NCBI GenBank assembly: GCA_029204225.1
Contig: CM055111.1
Location: forward strand, 47,669,224 to 47,733,223
Length of the DNA: 64,000 nucleotides
Direction of reading: 5' to 3'
Source: Diphasiastrum complanatum
Taxonomy: Eukaryota > Streptophyta > Lycopodiopsida > Lycopodiales > Lycopodiaceae
Positions 37,024 through 48,984 of the stretch are shown piece after piece. Numbering within the stretch: the stretch's first letter is position 1; each line of letters opens with the position of its first letter. Both the position numbers and the translations under genes were made by a program. The notes under the pieces are model-generated. The model was not told the origin of the DNA. It saw nothing but the letters and a program-made list of their open reading frames with translations, and made no database searches.

Positions 37024-37269
37024 GCACTGTGGGAGAGTGGACCCAATCGGAGTGCGGCATGTGGGGGAGCAATACATGGGGCAGGTACAGTAGCACATGG
37101 GCACTGTGGAGGAGCAGACCATGGACCCAATCGGAGTGCAGCATGTGGGGGAGCAATACATCCGGACAGGTACACCGTCACATGGGCACTGTGGAGGAGC
37201 AGACCGTGGACCCAATCGCAGTGCAGCATGTGGGGGATCAGCACATGGGGCAGGTACAGTAGCACATGG
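37024..37269 (+). repeat. ~80-bp subterminal tandem repeat, three copies
   Basis: Units start GCACTGTGG at 37024, 37101 and 37186, each with GGACCCAATCG, GCATGTGGGGGA and GTCACATGG/TAGCACATGG words. Subterminal repeats in hAT elements often bind transposase; that role is inferred here. Confidence 0.85.
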
Positions 37270-37324
37270 GATCATCAACAAAAGCAAATTGGGAAACAGG
37301 CTGTGGGGTTAAATAGGCACTCAC

Positions 37325-37510
37325 GAGACAGTGAGAGAGCCAGTGAGAGGGGGTGAGAGGCATTGTGAGAAGCTGTGAGGGAGAGCCAGTGGGAGGCTGT
37401 GAGAGAGAGGCATTGTGAGAGGCTGTGTGACAGACCGAGTGAGAGGCTGTGAGAGGGGGGCTGTGAGAGAGCCAGTGAGAGCCATTGAGAGGCTGTGAGA
37501 GGCTGTGAGG
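37325..37510 (+). repeat. GTGAGAGGCTGTGAGAG short tandem repeat
   Basis: GTGAGAG, GCTGTGAGAG and GAGCCAGTGAGAG words repeat with irregular spacing directly upstream of the small + strand ORF. Confidence 0.8.
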
Positions 37511-37538
37511 GTCATTTCGAGCAACAGGGTGTCGTGAG

Positions 37539-37883
37539 ATGGCGGAGGGCGAAGCCAGGAGGAAGCTCGAGGAAGATGTCCGAAGGCACAACGAAGGGCA
37601 TCGGAAGCAAGAAGCAGACATTGCAGAGATGCTGCGAGAGACTCGGCAGAGACACCCAAAGCTGTAGATCCCCGCCCCCGCTGTGGCCCCCGCCCCCGCT
37701 GTCGAGCTGGATTTGGATGAGCAGATCGGAATGAACTTCACACGACGACAACTCATCATGGTCAAGGAAAGGGCTGCCCGCCGTCGGGCTGACCAGGAGG
37801 CAACTCGGGCTAACCGGGAGGCAGAGCGAGAGCGACAGAACAATGCACCTGACGAGGGCGAGGAGTCTGTGGAGGATCCGTAG
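37539..37883 (+). pseudogene. Small coiled-coil ORF of the hAT element, one internal stop
   Basis: A frame from the ATG at 37539 to the TAG at 37881 would encode about 114 residues, interrupted by one TAG at 37665. The first half is rich in Arg, Glu and Lys (MAEGEARRKLEED start). A short Pro/Ala repeat (PAPAVAPAPAV) follows the stop. The second half is again Arg/Glu-rich and ends acidic. It looks like a nuclear coiled-coil protein; no named domain is seen. It is oriented tail-to-tail with the transposase. An accessory factor is possible but not shown, and a chance frame in a skewed region cannot be excluded. Confidence 0.45.
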
Positions 37884-38131
37884 AAATGTTTAGCATAGAT
37901 GGGGTCTAGCCGTATGTGGCTGACTGTTGTTATTTAATGTTCATCAGTAGATGAGGCATTATTTAGTGTCTGGCATGGTGTAAAGAACAGCCCCAGCCGT
38001 ATGCGGCGGGAATACGTATTGTAGTTTTGATACATCTGTTGAATTAATGTACGGTGTGTTTTTTGTGCAATGCGTGCCTTGTGTATTGCGATTATGAAAT
38101 GCCATCAGGGGGGTTGTATTTCTGTGTTTAC

Positions 38132-40476
38132 TTGAGAAAGGACACGCAGTGCAAGACGCTGTATAGATGGGTATGTGCTACCGAACATGGTCCACCAGGT
38201 AATGGGTAGCTGCCTCCTCTCTGGATCCTGAGCAGCCAGGTGGCCGAATGCGCCCATGCCGAAACGAAATGCAGCGAGCTCCTCCATGAGCCTGATAGGA
38301 TCCAAACCTGTGTGGCCCCACCCTGTGAATGTACTGAAGCCAATCGGCCTCGAGCTCCCTGTCTGCGATCTGTGTCGGAGAGAGGAAGAGGGGATGCAGC
38401 ATGTGTGCAACGCTGTGGATACTCCTGTGGAAGTAGTTCCACCGCATCTCCCAGATGAACTTCAGCTCTGTCATCCTGTAGGAGAGAGGCATGTGGTTTA
38501 GGGCATTACGAAAAAACGTAACATCGACAGAAAAACAAACTAGCTAACACTGAAAAGATAAAGAACAATTACAACATTGTACCGCTTACCTCTCTGGCTG
38601 CAAGATGGGCAGCTGCAGGAACTGTCCAATCCGGTCCATGAGCTCATATACTAGTCCAAGTGTCGACCCCTCGCTGTCAGCCATGCGGAGCACAATGTAA
38701 AGTGGTCGAAGCAGTCTTGACAATGTCTGTGCATCCCTCCAAAACTGGTCTCCCCTCACCGTGGAAGAAAAGTGCTCCCCATCCTCAATGCGCGGAAATG
38801 TACTGGCACACCAAAGATCACTGGCAACCATCTGTAGAAGCTGCGCCCTGCACCTGATCAGACGGTCGATGACCACCAAGTCGAATGCAAAGCGTGTGGG
38901 GGCTGGCTTACGGAGGTCTAGATGGCTGAACACCCGGAACATGGCAAGAACACGCCTCTTCCTTGTGACAAAAGTCACCAGGAAGAGGGCCTCACGGACG
39001 ATGGCTCTAACCCAGGGAAGTGCACCTATTTCTCCCATCAGAAGGTCTATGCCGTGCGCGGCACAGGGGGTATGAACAATGTGAGGGAACTCGGCCTCTA
39101 GCAGTACACCCATCTGAATGCAGTTCGTGGCATTGTCGGTCACCACTGTGACGACATGCTGTGGGCCTATGGACAGGATGGAAGACCTGATGACATCAAA
39201 CATGAACTCTGCAGATATGACTCTCCCCCCCCTGCTGCAATCCACTGCCCTCAAAAACTGTGTGCCCATGCAGCTGGAGACCAGTATGTTGAGGATCGGC
39301 CTCCTCGACATCAGTCCAGCCATCGGACATGATGCTGCAACCGTAAGTGGCCCAGTGGCGACGTAGAGGCTCCATCTCTCTAGACAGTGATTTGACCCTA
39401 TCCCTCAGCATGTGTGTGCGGACAACCTCTGAACTAGGGACTCTCCAGCTAGGGCTGACAGACTGTGCAAGGCGGAAGGCCCTTCTGAAGGGCTCGGAGT
39501 TGGTGATGGCAAATGGAAGGTTCAGCTCATAAATCAGGCTGGCCACGGCCTGTGTGGCCTCTCTATCCATGTGCGGCTGATGCGCGCCGCGAATGCTCTG
39601 CTGCCTAAGAACTCTCCCAGTTGGGCGACGGGTAGCGGACCTCCAGCACGGTGCACCAAACGTGACGGGAATGGATGATGACGCGACAGCCTGGGCACTA
39701 GTGGATGCATCAGCTGTAGACGTGGAATGGGGAGAGTGGGATGCACTGGCCGGGATGGGTGCAGCAGCGTAAGTGGGGTACACTGGTGGAGGGTGGACAT
39801 CTGGCATGGGATACGAAAACTGCTGGGTAGGGTGGTCATCCGGATGTGAAGGGAGGGAGGAAGGGATCTCCTCAACATCCTGGAAGGCCTCGTCACTGGC
39901 ATCCGGGGCCTGCTCCTGCTCGGGAGGCGGAGAGTCCATGAGAAAGTCGTAAACTGGGGGAGTGCGAGCAACAGTAGGTGGTGGTGGAACCACAGTGGCA
40001 ACTGGCGGACGCGGTGGGACAGGATCCACCGGAATGGGTGCAGATGGGGGTGCGTGAGGCGGAACTGTCTGAGAGGGACGAGGGGCAAAGGGACTGGACG
40101 AGGATGCACTCCCCCTCCTCGTGCGTGCCAGCCAAGCAGGCAGCAACTCGGGGTCAACCACATAAGGAGCGGTGCAAAACCGAAGAACACCCTCCGAAAT
40201 GGTGTTCTCCCCCGCCACAAGACGTGGCCTGTAGGTATCCAAAAGTCGCTGCCTGACGGGAACGGACATACTGGCACAGGGGGCAGCATTCAGTGTGCCA
40301 CCATCTCTCGCACGTGCGCCGAGTAGGTGACCTTTAAGGCGAGTGAGGGTGGCAACGAACTCTGTCAGGCAATATCGACAGCGCACTATCCTTCCACCGG
40401 ACTTGTTAGACTTGCCGGGAACCCGCCTGACAATGTCCACCTCGTCCCACAGATCGGCAAGGTTGGAATGCACCAT
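38132..40476 (-). pseudogene. hAT transposase with BED zinc finger and DUF659, frameshifted and 3'-truncated
   Basis: Start chosen at the Met at 40476, which follows a CTACAG acceptor-like site. Near residues 30-55 is a BED-type zinc finger (CRYC...LKGH). A Pro/Ser-rich linker of about 180 residues follows, then a DUF659/RNase H-like core with CSIMSDGWTD, the frame change near 39310, RPILNILVSS, VTDNATN and PCAAHGIDLL. An intron with good borders (GAGAG|GTAAGC...CTCCTACAG|GATG) spans 38589-38476. Exon 2 has FIWEMRWNYFH and HSVAHMLHPLF; a second frame change near 38310 precedes GAFGHLAAQ...WWTMFGSTYPSIQRLALRVLSQ. A donor GTAAAC follows at 38131. The final exon with the hAT dimerisation CER...W region is not found in the element. 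Confidence 0.85.
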
Positions 40477-40825
40477 CTCTGTAGAAAGGAGGGGAAAGAA
40501 GGCAGAGATCACTGTGGGTGCGATAGGAGTCGGAAGGCTTGAAAAAACCACAATAAAGGCCGAAATAGCAATAGGAGGGGAGGACGTGATCAGTGCAATG
40601 CGAAGACAGCCGGGAGGGCGCGGACAGTAGGGCGACGGGCAGGGAGAGAGATGAAGCGAGGGGGGGGGATTAGGTTAAAAAAAAATACAGTAATATATTA
40701 AATATTAAAAAATATTATATACTAAAATATATTAAATATTGTGGTACCGCGGATCAGTATGGATCCGCGGTACCACACTGGATCCGCGGTACCGTGATCC
40801 GCGGATCCTGGTACCGCTGGATCTA

Positions 40826-40827
<2 letters not shown>

Positions 40828-40861
<34 letters not shown>

Positions 40862-42835
40862 TAATTTTTTTTTTTAAGCTCGTTCTGGAACGACGTTCTA
40901 GAACATGTCCTAGAATGGGCATCTATGTTTTGCATACATTTGATAAGCGCAACTTGATTTCTTGCAGTTCTTTTAGTGGACTATGAGTGACTATGATCAT
41001 AATTTCATATTCCAACACCATTTGCTCTCAATTATGGACATACAATTAGGACATGAATATGTATGGACATTAGGGGTTTCTATTCATTTCACTTTTCAAC
41101 ATGATTAAGTGATTGGGCCACGAGTTGGTAAGGCACAAAGCCGAATCTTCTAGCAATACTGTATTAGCCTAGTAAATATCCACTTCGGCTATTTTGCTTG
41201 TTACTGACAACTACCAAAAGCTTTGAATCTGCTAACAAAAACATATTACATTAGTTTACCCTAAACCCTAAACCCTAAACCAAAACAATTACATTAGTAG
41301 CTTACAGCTCAATTTTGAAGCTTCTTTGTGCGCAATCACTTTGAAGCGAGTGTAATCTTATCTATTAAACAAACAAAGATCAAACAAAATAAACCATGCG
41401 ATATCACTAATCATTGGGTTTGGTTAAAAAGCATGCCACCATGGAGCTATTCAACTAATTCAAGTATAGAATTCCATTATAGTTCAACACTTTTGGAAGT
41501 GAATGCTCAGCTTCAACAGATGGTGGTAAATGAGGAGTGGGAAAATAAAGCGACATGTTTCAGCACACCAAAAGTGCACTGCCAAAGTTTTGCTTGATGT
41601 GGAAATTTTTGGAAGAGGTGCAACTTCAATGCTTACGTTCTTCAACTAATCATGTCAATACTTAGATTGTCTGCGGTGAACATGAGCCTACATTGATAAG
41701 GTTTATGAAGGGATGTAAAGCATGATAGAGAACATTAAAATTCTGGTGAAAGAAGAGGCAAGAGCTAGAGGAATTGACCATCTGATATTGGAATGGCTTC
41801 CATATTCCACTTCATGCTACAGCTACATGGGTGACTCCGAACTCAAAGGCAAGAATCAAGAGCTCGATAGCATGCAAGCAATGGTTGGCATCCTAATGGA
41901 TACATTCAAAAAGGTTAATGGCCAATAAGAACATTGTTACCCGAGAGAAGAATAAACGGTCGTCCTAGCCACAAAACAATGGAAAAGATTACCTTGAGAA
42001 AAAGGCGTTAGGCATTAAAGGTGAAGATGGTTCAAACATCAATGGCAGCCATGGTTATCAACAAATGTTTTGAAGTTTCAAAAGCTTGAGTTTGCAAACA
42101 CATTTGTAAGTTTGCATGAAAGCCAAAATGTTTGCAAACTTTTGCTATAAAAATACCCCAATCTTATCTTGGGTTACGATGGAAATTATCAGGGTAGTAT
42201 CAGGACCACAATAGCTTCAAAATATGCATCAAAAGTTTTAGAATGCTTGAAGCATCATACTGCACAACTAGAAGTAAAACATTGTAACAACCAGACAATA
42301 TGCAAAATTCAGGAGAGAATAGCATGAAAAGAGGTCCATAGTTTGCAACTTGTTTGCACATTTGCAGCTCGATGCAAATGCACTTCTAGTAAATATGGTG
42401 GCAGCAATGGTTAACGTAGTTCTTCAGCATGCACCTCATCTACAAGAAAGGTGCCTAGCAGGTCATGAATTCTCTCCAAATGCTAAACATTACAGCCCTT
42501 TTCCCTCAACAAAGTTCATAATCAAAATGGATTAGGTCACTACTACTCCTATGTGACTGTTCACATGGGTTAAATCTTAGCAAAATAGGTCCATTGATGC
42601 CCAGTGCTGTGAATTAGAGAATGATTAGTTTTTAGGACTCTCAAAGCTCAAATTCAAAATTTGAATTTGTGAGGGCTTCATCTTTTGCATATAATTTACT
42701 TAAAATTGAATTTATAACAAAATGCATCAAACATCGATAGAAAAATCTCAGATCATTTTCAGGTTCAAAATTTTTATTTCTTTTGGGGGTTGCGGGGGGC
42801 TGCGTCAGTTCATGGAGTGGAGGGTGGTGAGGATG
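40828..42835. other. Intron 2, telomere-like motif and no recognised gene
   Basis: After a TA array (40828-40857) a GTTCTGGAACGACGTTCTAGAAC stretch resembles 61110-61170. Three head-to-tail CCCTAAA units lie near 41260-41282. Open frames at 41328-41597 and 41722-41928 have no recognised domain. Confidence 0.45.
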
Positions 42836-43243
42836 TGTTACAACTTTTACTCCCTATCCCGGCCATTTACAGTTTCCATAAACTGATGTACATTTTGTTT
42901 TTTGTGATTATTGTAATCACTAAAATGGTTAATTCAATGGCCTGAGTCCTGACCTTTCTAAATTGCTAATAAACCGTAATTAGAGCTAGTAGACGTCAAA
43001 GTCACATGCTAAGCTTTGGTTTAGGGTATTGGGTCATAAATTAGGAAAAGCTGGATTGACCTCCTAAAAAGTAAGAGAGGGTTGACTGGGTAACAGGACA
43101 CGTCATATGCTCATTAGGACACTTGGTCCAGCGTATGAGTGACACAACCTACTCACTTGCCTATGGGTCAGGGTACTGTTGCCAAGTTGCAAGTGTCGAT
43201 TGTGCATGGAGTTTGATATGTGACAACGTTAGAATGTTTCAAA
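42836..43243. repeat. Dispersed repeat, copy 1 (LTR-like)
   Basis: Starts TGTTACAACTTTTACT after a G-rich tract and matches 44928-45279 in order, including TAAGCTTTGGTTTAGGGTA and CACTTGGTCCAG, with indels. Similarity fades near 43243. Confidence 0.6.
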
Positions 43244-44927
43244 GTTAAAGGGTGCTTGAGGATTGTCTATAAGTGATGAAGTAATTTCTCGAAAGAGAAA
43301 AATGCAATTTGCTGTCCGAACTTCATGTCGCCAAATAGACTTCACACCGAAGTAGTCGAAATCTCATCCCCAATCATGTCCAACATATAAAAGGAAAAGA
43401 ATGCGTAAGAATGAAGCATCAAGTCGAAGGGTGAGGATTTGCATGCTCCATCCAAAGTAGGGAACCAACAAAAACTCGGCAATAAGTCGAAACATGGACT
43501 TGTAATCCATCATAGGCTCCCACATTATTCGAAAATACTTCTTATCATAAGGACAATAAAAAATAGTACCAAACTCTTTTGGCATCACATCCTCCCGAAC
43601 CTTACCATCAATGACTTGCTGACATAGAATCGGCGATGTACCAACATCATGATGAAGAGTAAGTGTAGAACCAAAAAAATCAGCAAGAGGACTGATTTTA
43701 AAGAGGCATGTGCCTTCCTTTCGTAGTAAGATATTTCTTTACTGTCTTGCAAAGTCTCCAATAGCCGACAAGGAACTGTTATGGGCTGTTCAACACTTTG
43801 CTGCCCAAAGTGTTCCCAACATGGACCATGTTGTCCATAATCTTCCGCAGGCTGTTCCTGAAGCATAATGGACTGCTCACGATGTAAAATAGGCTGTAAA
43901 TGACCAAGACAAGATAACTGAACCTGCTGTTCAACGTCTTCATGATAAAAATTTGGCAAACTATCAAGAGATGCATCAACGATGGTGTCATCAAAGCTGT
44001 CCCTCGAAGAGGTATGGGATGACAGAGAAAATTCTTCAAGTAATAAAAAATTCTCTCCAAACAAATGCTCACTCTTAACACTTTGAAGAAAAGTACTAAT
44101 TGACACATGTTGACTCCCTCCTTGATTAGCTCGTGGACAACCAAGAATAGTCAGTATTGCTTACAAAAGTGTCTCATACAAATGGGATGCACACATATAT
44201 ATAGTCCAAGATGACTATCTAACTTCATGACTATTGGCTATCCAACTACTTGACTATTGGCTATCCAACTACTTGACTATTGACTATCCAACTTTCTATA
44301 AGTTACATAGAAAAAGAAGGTACCTCCAATATGTCAAGTTGGGGTACTTAATGTCACAATTAGGCCTAGTGGACCCATGAGTCCCTACCAAGTTAATTTC
44401 ATACTAACTTAGCTAACTCTAAGCTTAGTAGGCCCAATATAATAAATGACCATGGTTACACAACTCTCGACCTTTTGGGTCAAAGTAACCTATGGTAATG
44501 TAAGCAAATCCATTTACATTCCAACAAGTGAGCCTAGAGAGAGGCATTTCTCATCACTTTCTATGCAACACAGTTTGGGAGGAGACAAGGAAGCCGGTTC
44601 CATAGGGTTTCATGCTTGATCATGCTATGCACATGATGAAAATTGAATAAAGTTTGAGATTGGAGATCAATCTGTGTACGGTATACTATTTTTTGTAAGT
44701 TGAGTTCAGAGAGAGTCTGACATTTGGTAAGACCGTTTATGGGCAAGTTTGTGGGTAACTTTGTTACTTGTTTACAATTGTAGTGATGTTGAGCCTTTAA
44801 ATCACAAATCTGATCCGTAATGCTAGGTCACTTGGCATGGCAGGCATCTTTCTGATGCTACCTAGGAGACTGTGCACAATACCCTAACTTTACCTTTACA
44901 AACGACGTTACTTGAGGGGGGAAGGGA
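43244..44927. other. Intron 2, no gene seen
   Basis: Contains a minus-strand open frame of 173 codons (44106-43585) with no recognised domain, and three close copies of GACTATTGGCTATCCAACT near 44220-44290. Otherwise unremarkable. Confidence 0.4.
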
Positions 44928-45421
44928 TGTTACAACTTTTACTAAACTGTAATTAGAGCTACTAGACCTTAAAGTTGCCTGCTAAGCTTTGGTTTAGGGT
45001 ACTGGGCAGAATTTAGGAGTAGTTGGATTGATCTCCTAAAAAGTAAGAGGGTTGACTTATCAATAGGGCACGGATCATATGCTCACTAGAACACTTGGTC
45101 CAGTGTATGAGTGACACAAGTCAGGTTTGACAGGCCAACCATGACACATGTCATATGCTCACTGGGACACTTGGTCCAATGTATGAGTGACACATGTCAG
45201 CCTACTCACTTGCCTATGTGTCAGGGTACTGCCAAGTGGCAAGTGTCGACTGTGCATGAAGTTTGCCATGTGTTGACGTTTAGGATGTGTGCGGTCCTGC
45301 CGACGACATGTGACCACCTAGGATGGTGATGCGTGGCACCCCAACATGTCGATAACGCCAGACCTGCGTCATGCCCCTTGCGAGGCCGTCACTGAAGGGC
45401 GTACTGTTAAGGTACATGACA
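44928..45421 (-). repeat. Probable 3' LTR of the gypsy element
   Basis: Read on the minus strand, pol ends and a G-run with GGGGGGGGGGA is followed by TGTCATGTACC at 45421. The block ends AGTTGTAACA at 44928, giving TG...CA ends and 494 bp. A purine-rich tract also precedes 44928 on the + strand, as it does before the related copy at 42836, so orientation is not settled. No matching 5' LTR was found to the right. Confidence 0.5.
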
Positions 45422-48021
45422 TCCCCCCCCCCATAAAAACTTCCTTCTATGGGAAAAAACCAGGGAATCTAATCTAAGTCTAAAATCATCCTCCTTCTCC
45501 CAGGTGTCCTCATCATTTGACTTACCTTTCCAACGAATCAGATGTTTAGAAATCAAACGATTTCTTAGCTGATGTTGTCGAGTATCCATGATCCTCTCCG
45601 GTTCATGGGGGTACAAAAGCAGTCAAATCCTCCAATAGCACTAGATCATCTGTGGGAATCAGGTCATCTTTTCCACCAAGTCGTACCTTTAAATGACTAA
45701 CATGGAATACAGGATGAACCTTAGTTCCAACAGGGAGTTCTAGTCTATTCGCAGCCTTACCAATCTTGTTAAGAACTTTGAAAGGACCGCTATAACGTGG
45801 ACATAACTTCGGACATTTTTCCGTTCGAAGTGTCATAGAGTCATTTGGGATTCTAAGATACACCCAATCATCGATCTCAAATTCTCGAGGAGCGCGGCTT
45901 CGGTTGGCATAGAATTGGGCTCGATCCTGAGCCGATCTAATGCTTTCCCTAGCCACATGCAACATTTCCTGCATATCATGCAAGAAATCCGCTACAGCTT
46001 GAACCTTGAGGCCTTTGAGTCTAACGGAGATAGGGGAATGAGGCTGAAAGCCGTAGAAGAGCATAAAAGGACTAAAACCAATGGCATAATGCTTCATACA
46101 ATAGTATGCGAACTCAACCATTGGGAGGTACTTTTCCCAATCTGATTGTCGCCTGGAAACATATGCGCGATGCATATCTTCCATCGACTGGTTGACACAT
46201 TCGGTCTGACCATCGGTTTCTGGGTGATCCGTAGACGATAGACTTAAAGTACTTTCCAGTCTTTCAAAGACCGCCTGCCAGAACTTGCCAGTGAACTTGG
46301 AATCATGATCACTAACAATATTGTTCGACAAACCATACAACCTGGGCAACTTTTCAACGAAGAGTTGAGCAAGTTCTGAAGCTTTGACAATAGTTTTTGT
46401 TGGAATAAATTGCGCCATCTTGGTTAGTCTGTCAAATGCTACCCAAATGGCATCGTGACCCTTCCCAGACTTAGGAAGTCCGACCACAAAATCCATGGAA
46501 TTTCCTTCCCACTTCTTGTTGGGAATTTCCAACGGATGTAACAGACCAGCTGCTTTGAGTCTTTCTGCTTTATTTACTTGGCACTGTTCACACTTACATA
46601 TGCCTCGACATGACCTTTCATTTTTGGCCAATAAAATTCTCTCTTAACAAGGTCAAGTGTCCTCTGTATACCAGGGTGTCCCGCGCTGGGGCTATTGTGG
46701 CACTCGTGCAGAATTTGGGCCTCTATGGAAAAGTAAACCATTCCGAATGGAATAATCATCAAGTATCTTCCGAGATTTCTTGGAATCCTGCTTTCCAAGA
46801 TTATTTCTCAAAATAGAGCTTCATGCCAGGACTTCTTGCCAAATACAGCTGAAAAACTCATCGGTCCGACAAAGATCTCGCAGAGAAAGATACAACTCGG
46901 ATTGGAACTCAGCAAAGCATAATTGATTAACCTCTCCAATTTGGCTCAAAGCATCCGACGTACCAAGACGGTACATAATGTCGAATTTGAACTCTTGAAT
47001 GAGTTCCGACCAACGGGCCTTACGACTCGTAAGGTCTGAGGCATCACAAATATACTTAAGAGACTCGTGATCCATCATAACCATGAATTTAGATCCGTAC
47101 AACTAATGTCTCCAGATCTTTAACGCATGGATGACAACAAAAAGTTCCTTCTCATACATAGAATATCTACTTTGAGCTGGGTCCAACTTCTTGCTTTCGA
47201 AAGCCACAGGTCTACCATCCTGGTAAAGGACTGCACCCACCGCATAGTCACTTGCATTCGTTTCCACCAGGAAAGATCCGCTAGGGTCCACTATGTGTAA
47301 GATAGGGGCTGTAGACACTAACATTTTCAAAGCTTCAAAGCTTTGATTAAGTTCATCAGTCTAGACAACAGGTGGACTGATTTTAGAACGCCTTTCGGCC
47401 TTCTTCTTATTACCCTTTTTAGTTTTTCTTTTGGCTTTCTTCACTCCCTTAAGAAGATTCGTTAGAGGCAATGCGATTAAGGCATAGTCTTTAATGAATT
47501 TATGGAAAAACCCCAAAAAAGAGTTTACTTCCCTAATGGTTTTCAGGATAGGCCAATCACGAACTTTCTGGACCTTATCGTAGTCGATCTCAAGACCTCG
47601 ATCGGAAACGATATGTCCCAAGTACTTGAGTCTTGTCTGAAAGAACTCATATAGCATAAAGCTTTGCCTACCTTAGATTATCTAAGACTGTACGCAAATG
47701 CGCCTCATGCTCCTCAAGAGTCTTACTATAAATCAGAATGTCATCTAAAAATACCACGAGAAACTTCCCTACATATGGACGACGAATATCGTTCATCATC
47801 TATTGGAAGGTTGCTGGGGCATTAGTTAGACCACAGGGTAAAACTAAAAATCCATAATGGCCATACCTAGAACGAAAGCCAGTTTTGGATACATCCCCCT
47901 CATGAATTCTAATTTGATGGCACCCCGACCTAAGGTCCAATTTGGTGAAATACTTTGCACCATTCAATCGGTCCATTAAGTCGTCCATCCGAGGTAAGGG
48001 ATAACGGTTCTTAATTGTCAT
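45407..48021 (-). pseudogene. Gypsy pol: RT (partial), RNase H, integrase, chromodomain
   Basis: Reverse transcriptase begins at 48021 with [19 protein letters not shown], has [12 protein letters not shown], a TAG at 47797 and an intact catalytic FLDD (VVFLDDILIYS); a frame change follows near 47660. A Lys/Arg-rich insert lies near 47390-47450. RNase H has ETNASDYAVGAVL, where the first Asp of the family is Asn, and a stop at 47100-47102 in the WRH.LYGSKF stretch. The integrase zinc-binding part (H...H near 46765, CEQC near 46580) is split by a frame change. The integrase catalytic set appears intact: MDFVVGLP, VSDHDSKF and TDGQTE. A final frame change near 45605 leads to a chromodomain-like module (HLIRWKGKSNDEDTWEKEDDF) at 45616-45407, which in chromoviruses directs integration to chromatin. 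Confidence 0.9.
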
Positions 48022-48044
48022 TTTATTAGGCTTACCTCATTCGT

Positions 48045-48941
48045 ATGAGTGGGTTTGTAGGTAGCCAACTCGTGAGTGTTCTTTTCGACGACTGTTCTAC
48101 GCATAATTTTATAAATGCTAAGTTGGTGCAGAGGCTGCAGTTGGCAACCACACCAAGTGACCACAAGTACGTGGTTAGGATGGCAGCTGGTGGAGAGCAG
48201 CAGGCCTTGGACCACTTTGTCCCCCATGTGCCGTTGAGGATTCAAAACTGTGTAGGTAGTTTATCTTTTCATGTTATGAATCTTGATAAGGTGGATTTAA
48301 TCCTAGGTAAAGAGTGGTTTTATGCTAGGAATGAGTCCTTAAAGAAAAATTATGTTTCTCATACTATTTCTTTCTTGCATAATGACTCGTTGGTTTGTCT
48401 TAAAGGCGATGAGCCTGATCTACCTTTTGTAACTGCTCATGAAGCTAATCAATGTATTTTGGATTGTGAGTATCATTCAGACTTATGTTATCTGAAAGAT
48501 GAATCATACATAGATGCTTTTAGTACTCATAATTTCAATGTTGATGTATCATCTTTCCCTACAACATTGTCTTTTTCTGATAATAATTTAGAATCTTCGC
48601 CTGAGGGCAAAATCTTTAAGAGACTTGGGGAGGAATATAATATATTCCCTGAGCAGTTGCCTGAGGGTCTTCCCCCCTCACGGGGAGTAGACCATCACAT
48701 AGATCTTCTTCCCGACAGCTCTCCTGTATCGCTTTTTCCTTACAGGATGAGCCCAAAAGAAGAAGATGAAGTTGCTAGTCAACTTAAGGAGTTCTTACGC
48801 AAGGGTCATATTAGACCCAGTAAATTCCCTTGGGGAGCTCCTGTTTTGTTAATCGGCAAGAAATACGGCGGTATTCGTCTTTGTGTCGATTACAAAAACC
48901 GCAGTGTTAAAACAACAATTCATACAAAATGTTTCATATAG
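48045..48941 (+). pseudogene. Inverted gypsy protease and RT N-terminal block
   Basis: A 298-codon open frame on the + strand carries a gypsy aspartic protease (VLFDDCSTHNFI, where the family has D-S-G-S, then LILGKEWF) followed by the linker and the RT start (LPPSRGVDHHIDL, MSPKEEDEV, GGIRLCVDYK). It stops a few residues past VDYK. It has no internal stop, unlike the surrounding minus-strand pol. Left of it, in minus orientation, the RT resumes at the next expected residue block (TIKNRYPLP). To its right is the minus-strand gag with its zinc knuckle. So this block fills the gap exactly but is flipped. The protease active-site change would inactivate it. Confidence 0.88.
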
Positions 48942-48984
48942 AAGATACATCGATGCAAGAAATAGAAGAATTACCTGGTGCCTT

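Larger units (their letters stand above)
36821..40827 (-). mobile_element. hAT-superfamily element with two convergent genes
   Basis: The left end CATAGTGGCACGTGGTACC and the right end, reverse-complemented CATAGATCCAGCGGTACC, are imperfect terminal inverted repeats rich in GGTACCGCGG palindromes. Both abut TA arrays, compatible with the 8-bp duplication typical of hAT. The element is about 4.0 kb and visibly GC-richer than the surrounding intron. The left part has two tandem arrays and a small + strand ORF. The right part has a minus-strand transposase gene with an intron. The transposase carries a frame change and lacks its C-terminal exon, so this copy is not autonomous as it stands. Confidence 0.8.

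Noticed and set aside
39534-40289. 251-codon minus-strand frame and + strand frames opposite the hAT transposase
   Set aside because: These overlap the transposase Pro/Ser-rich linker in other frames; the frame with zinc finger and DUF659 motifs is the real one.
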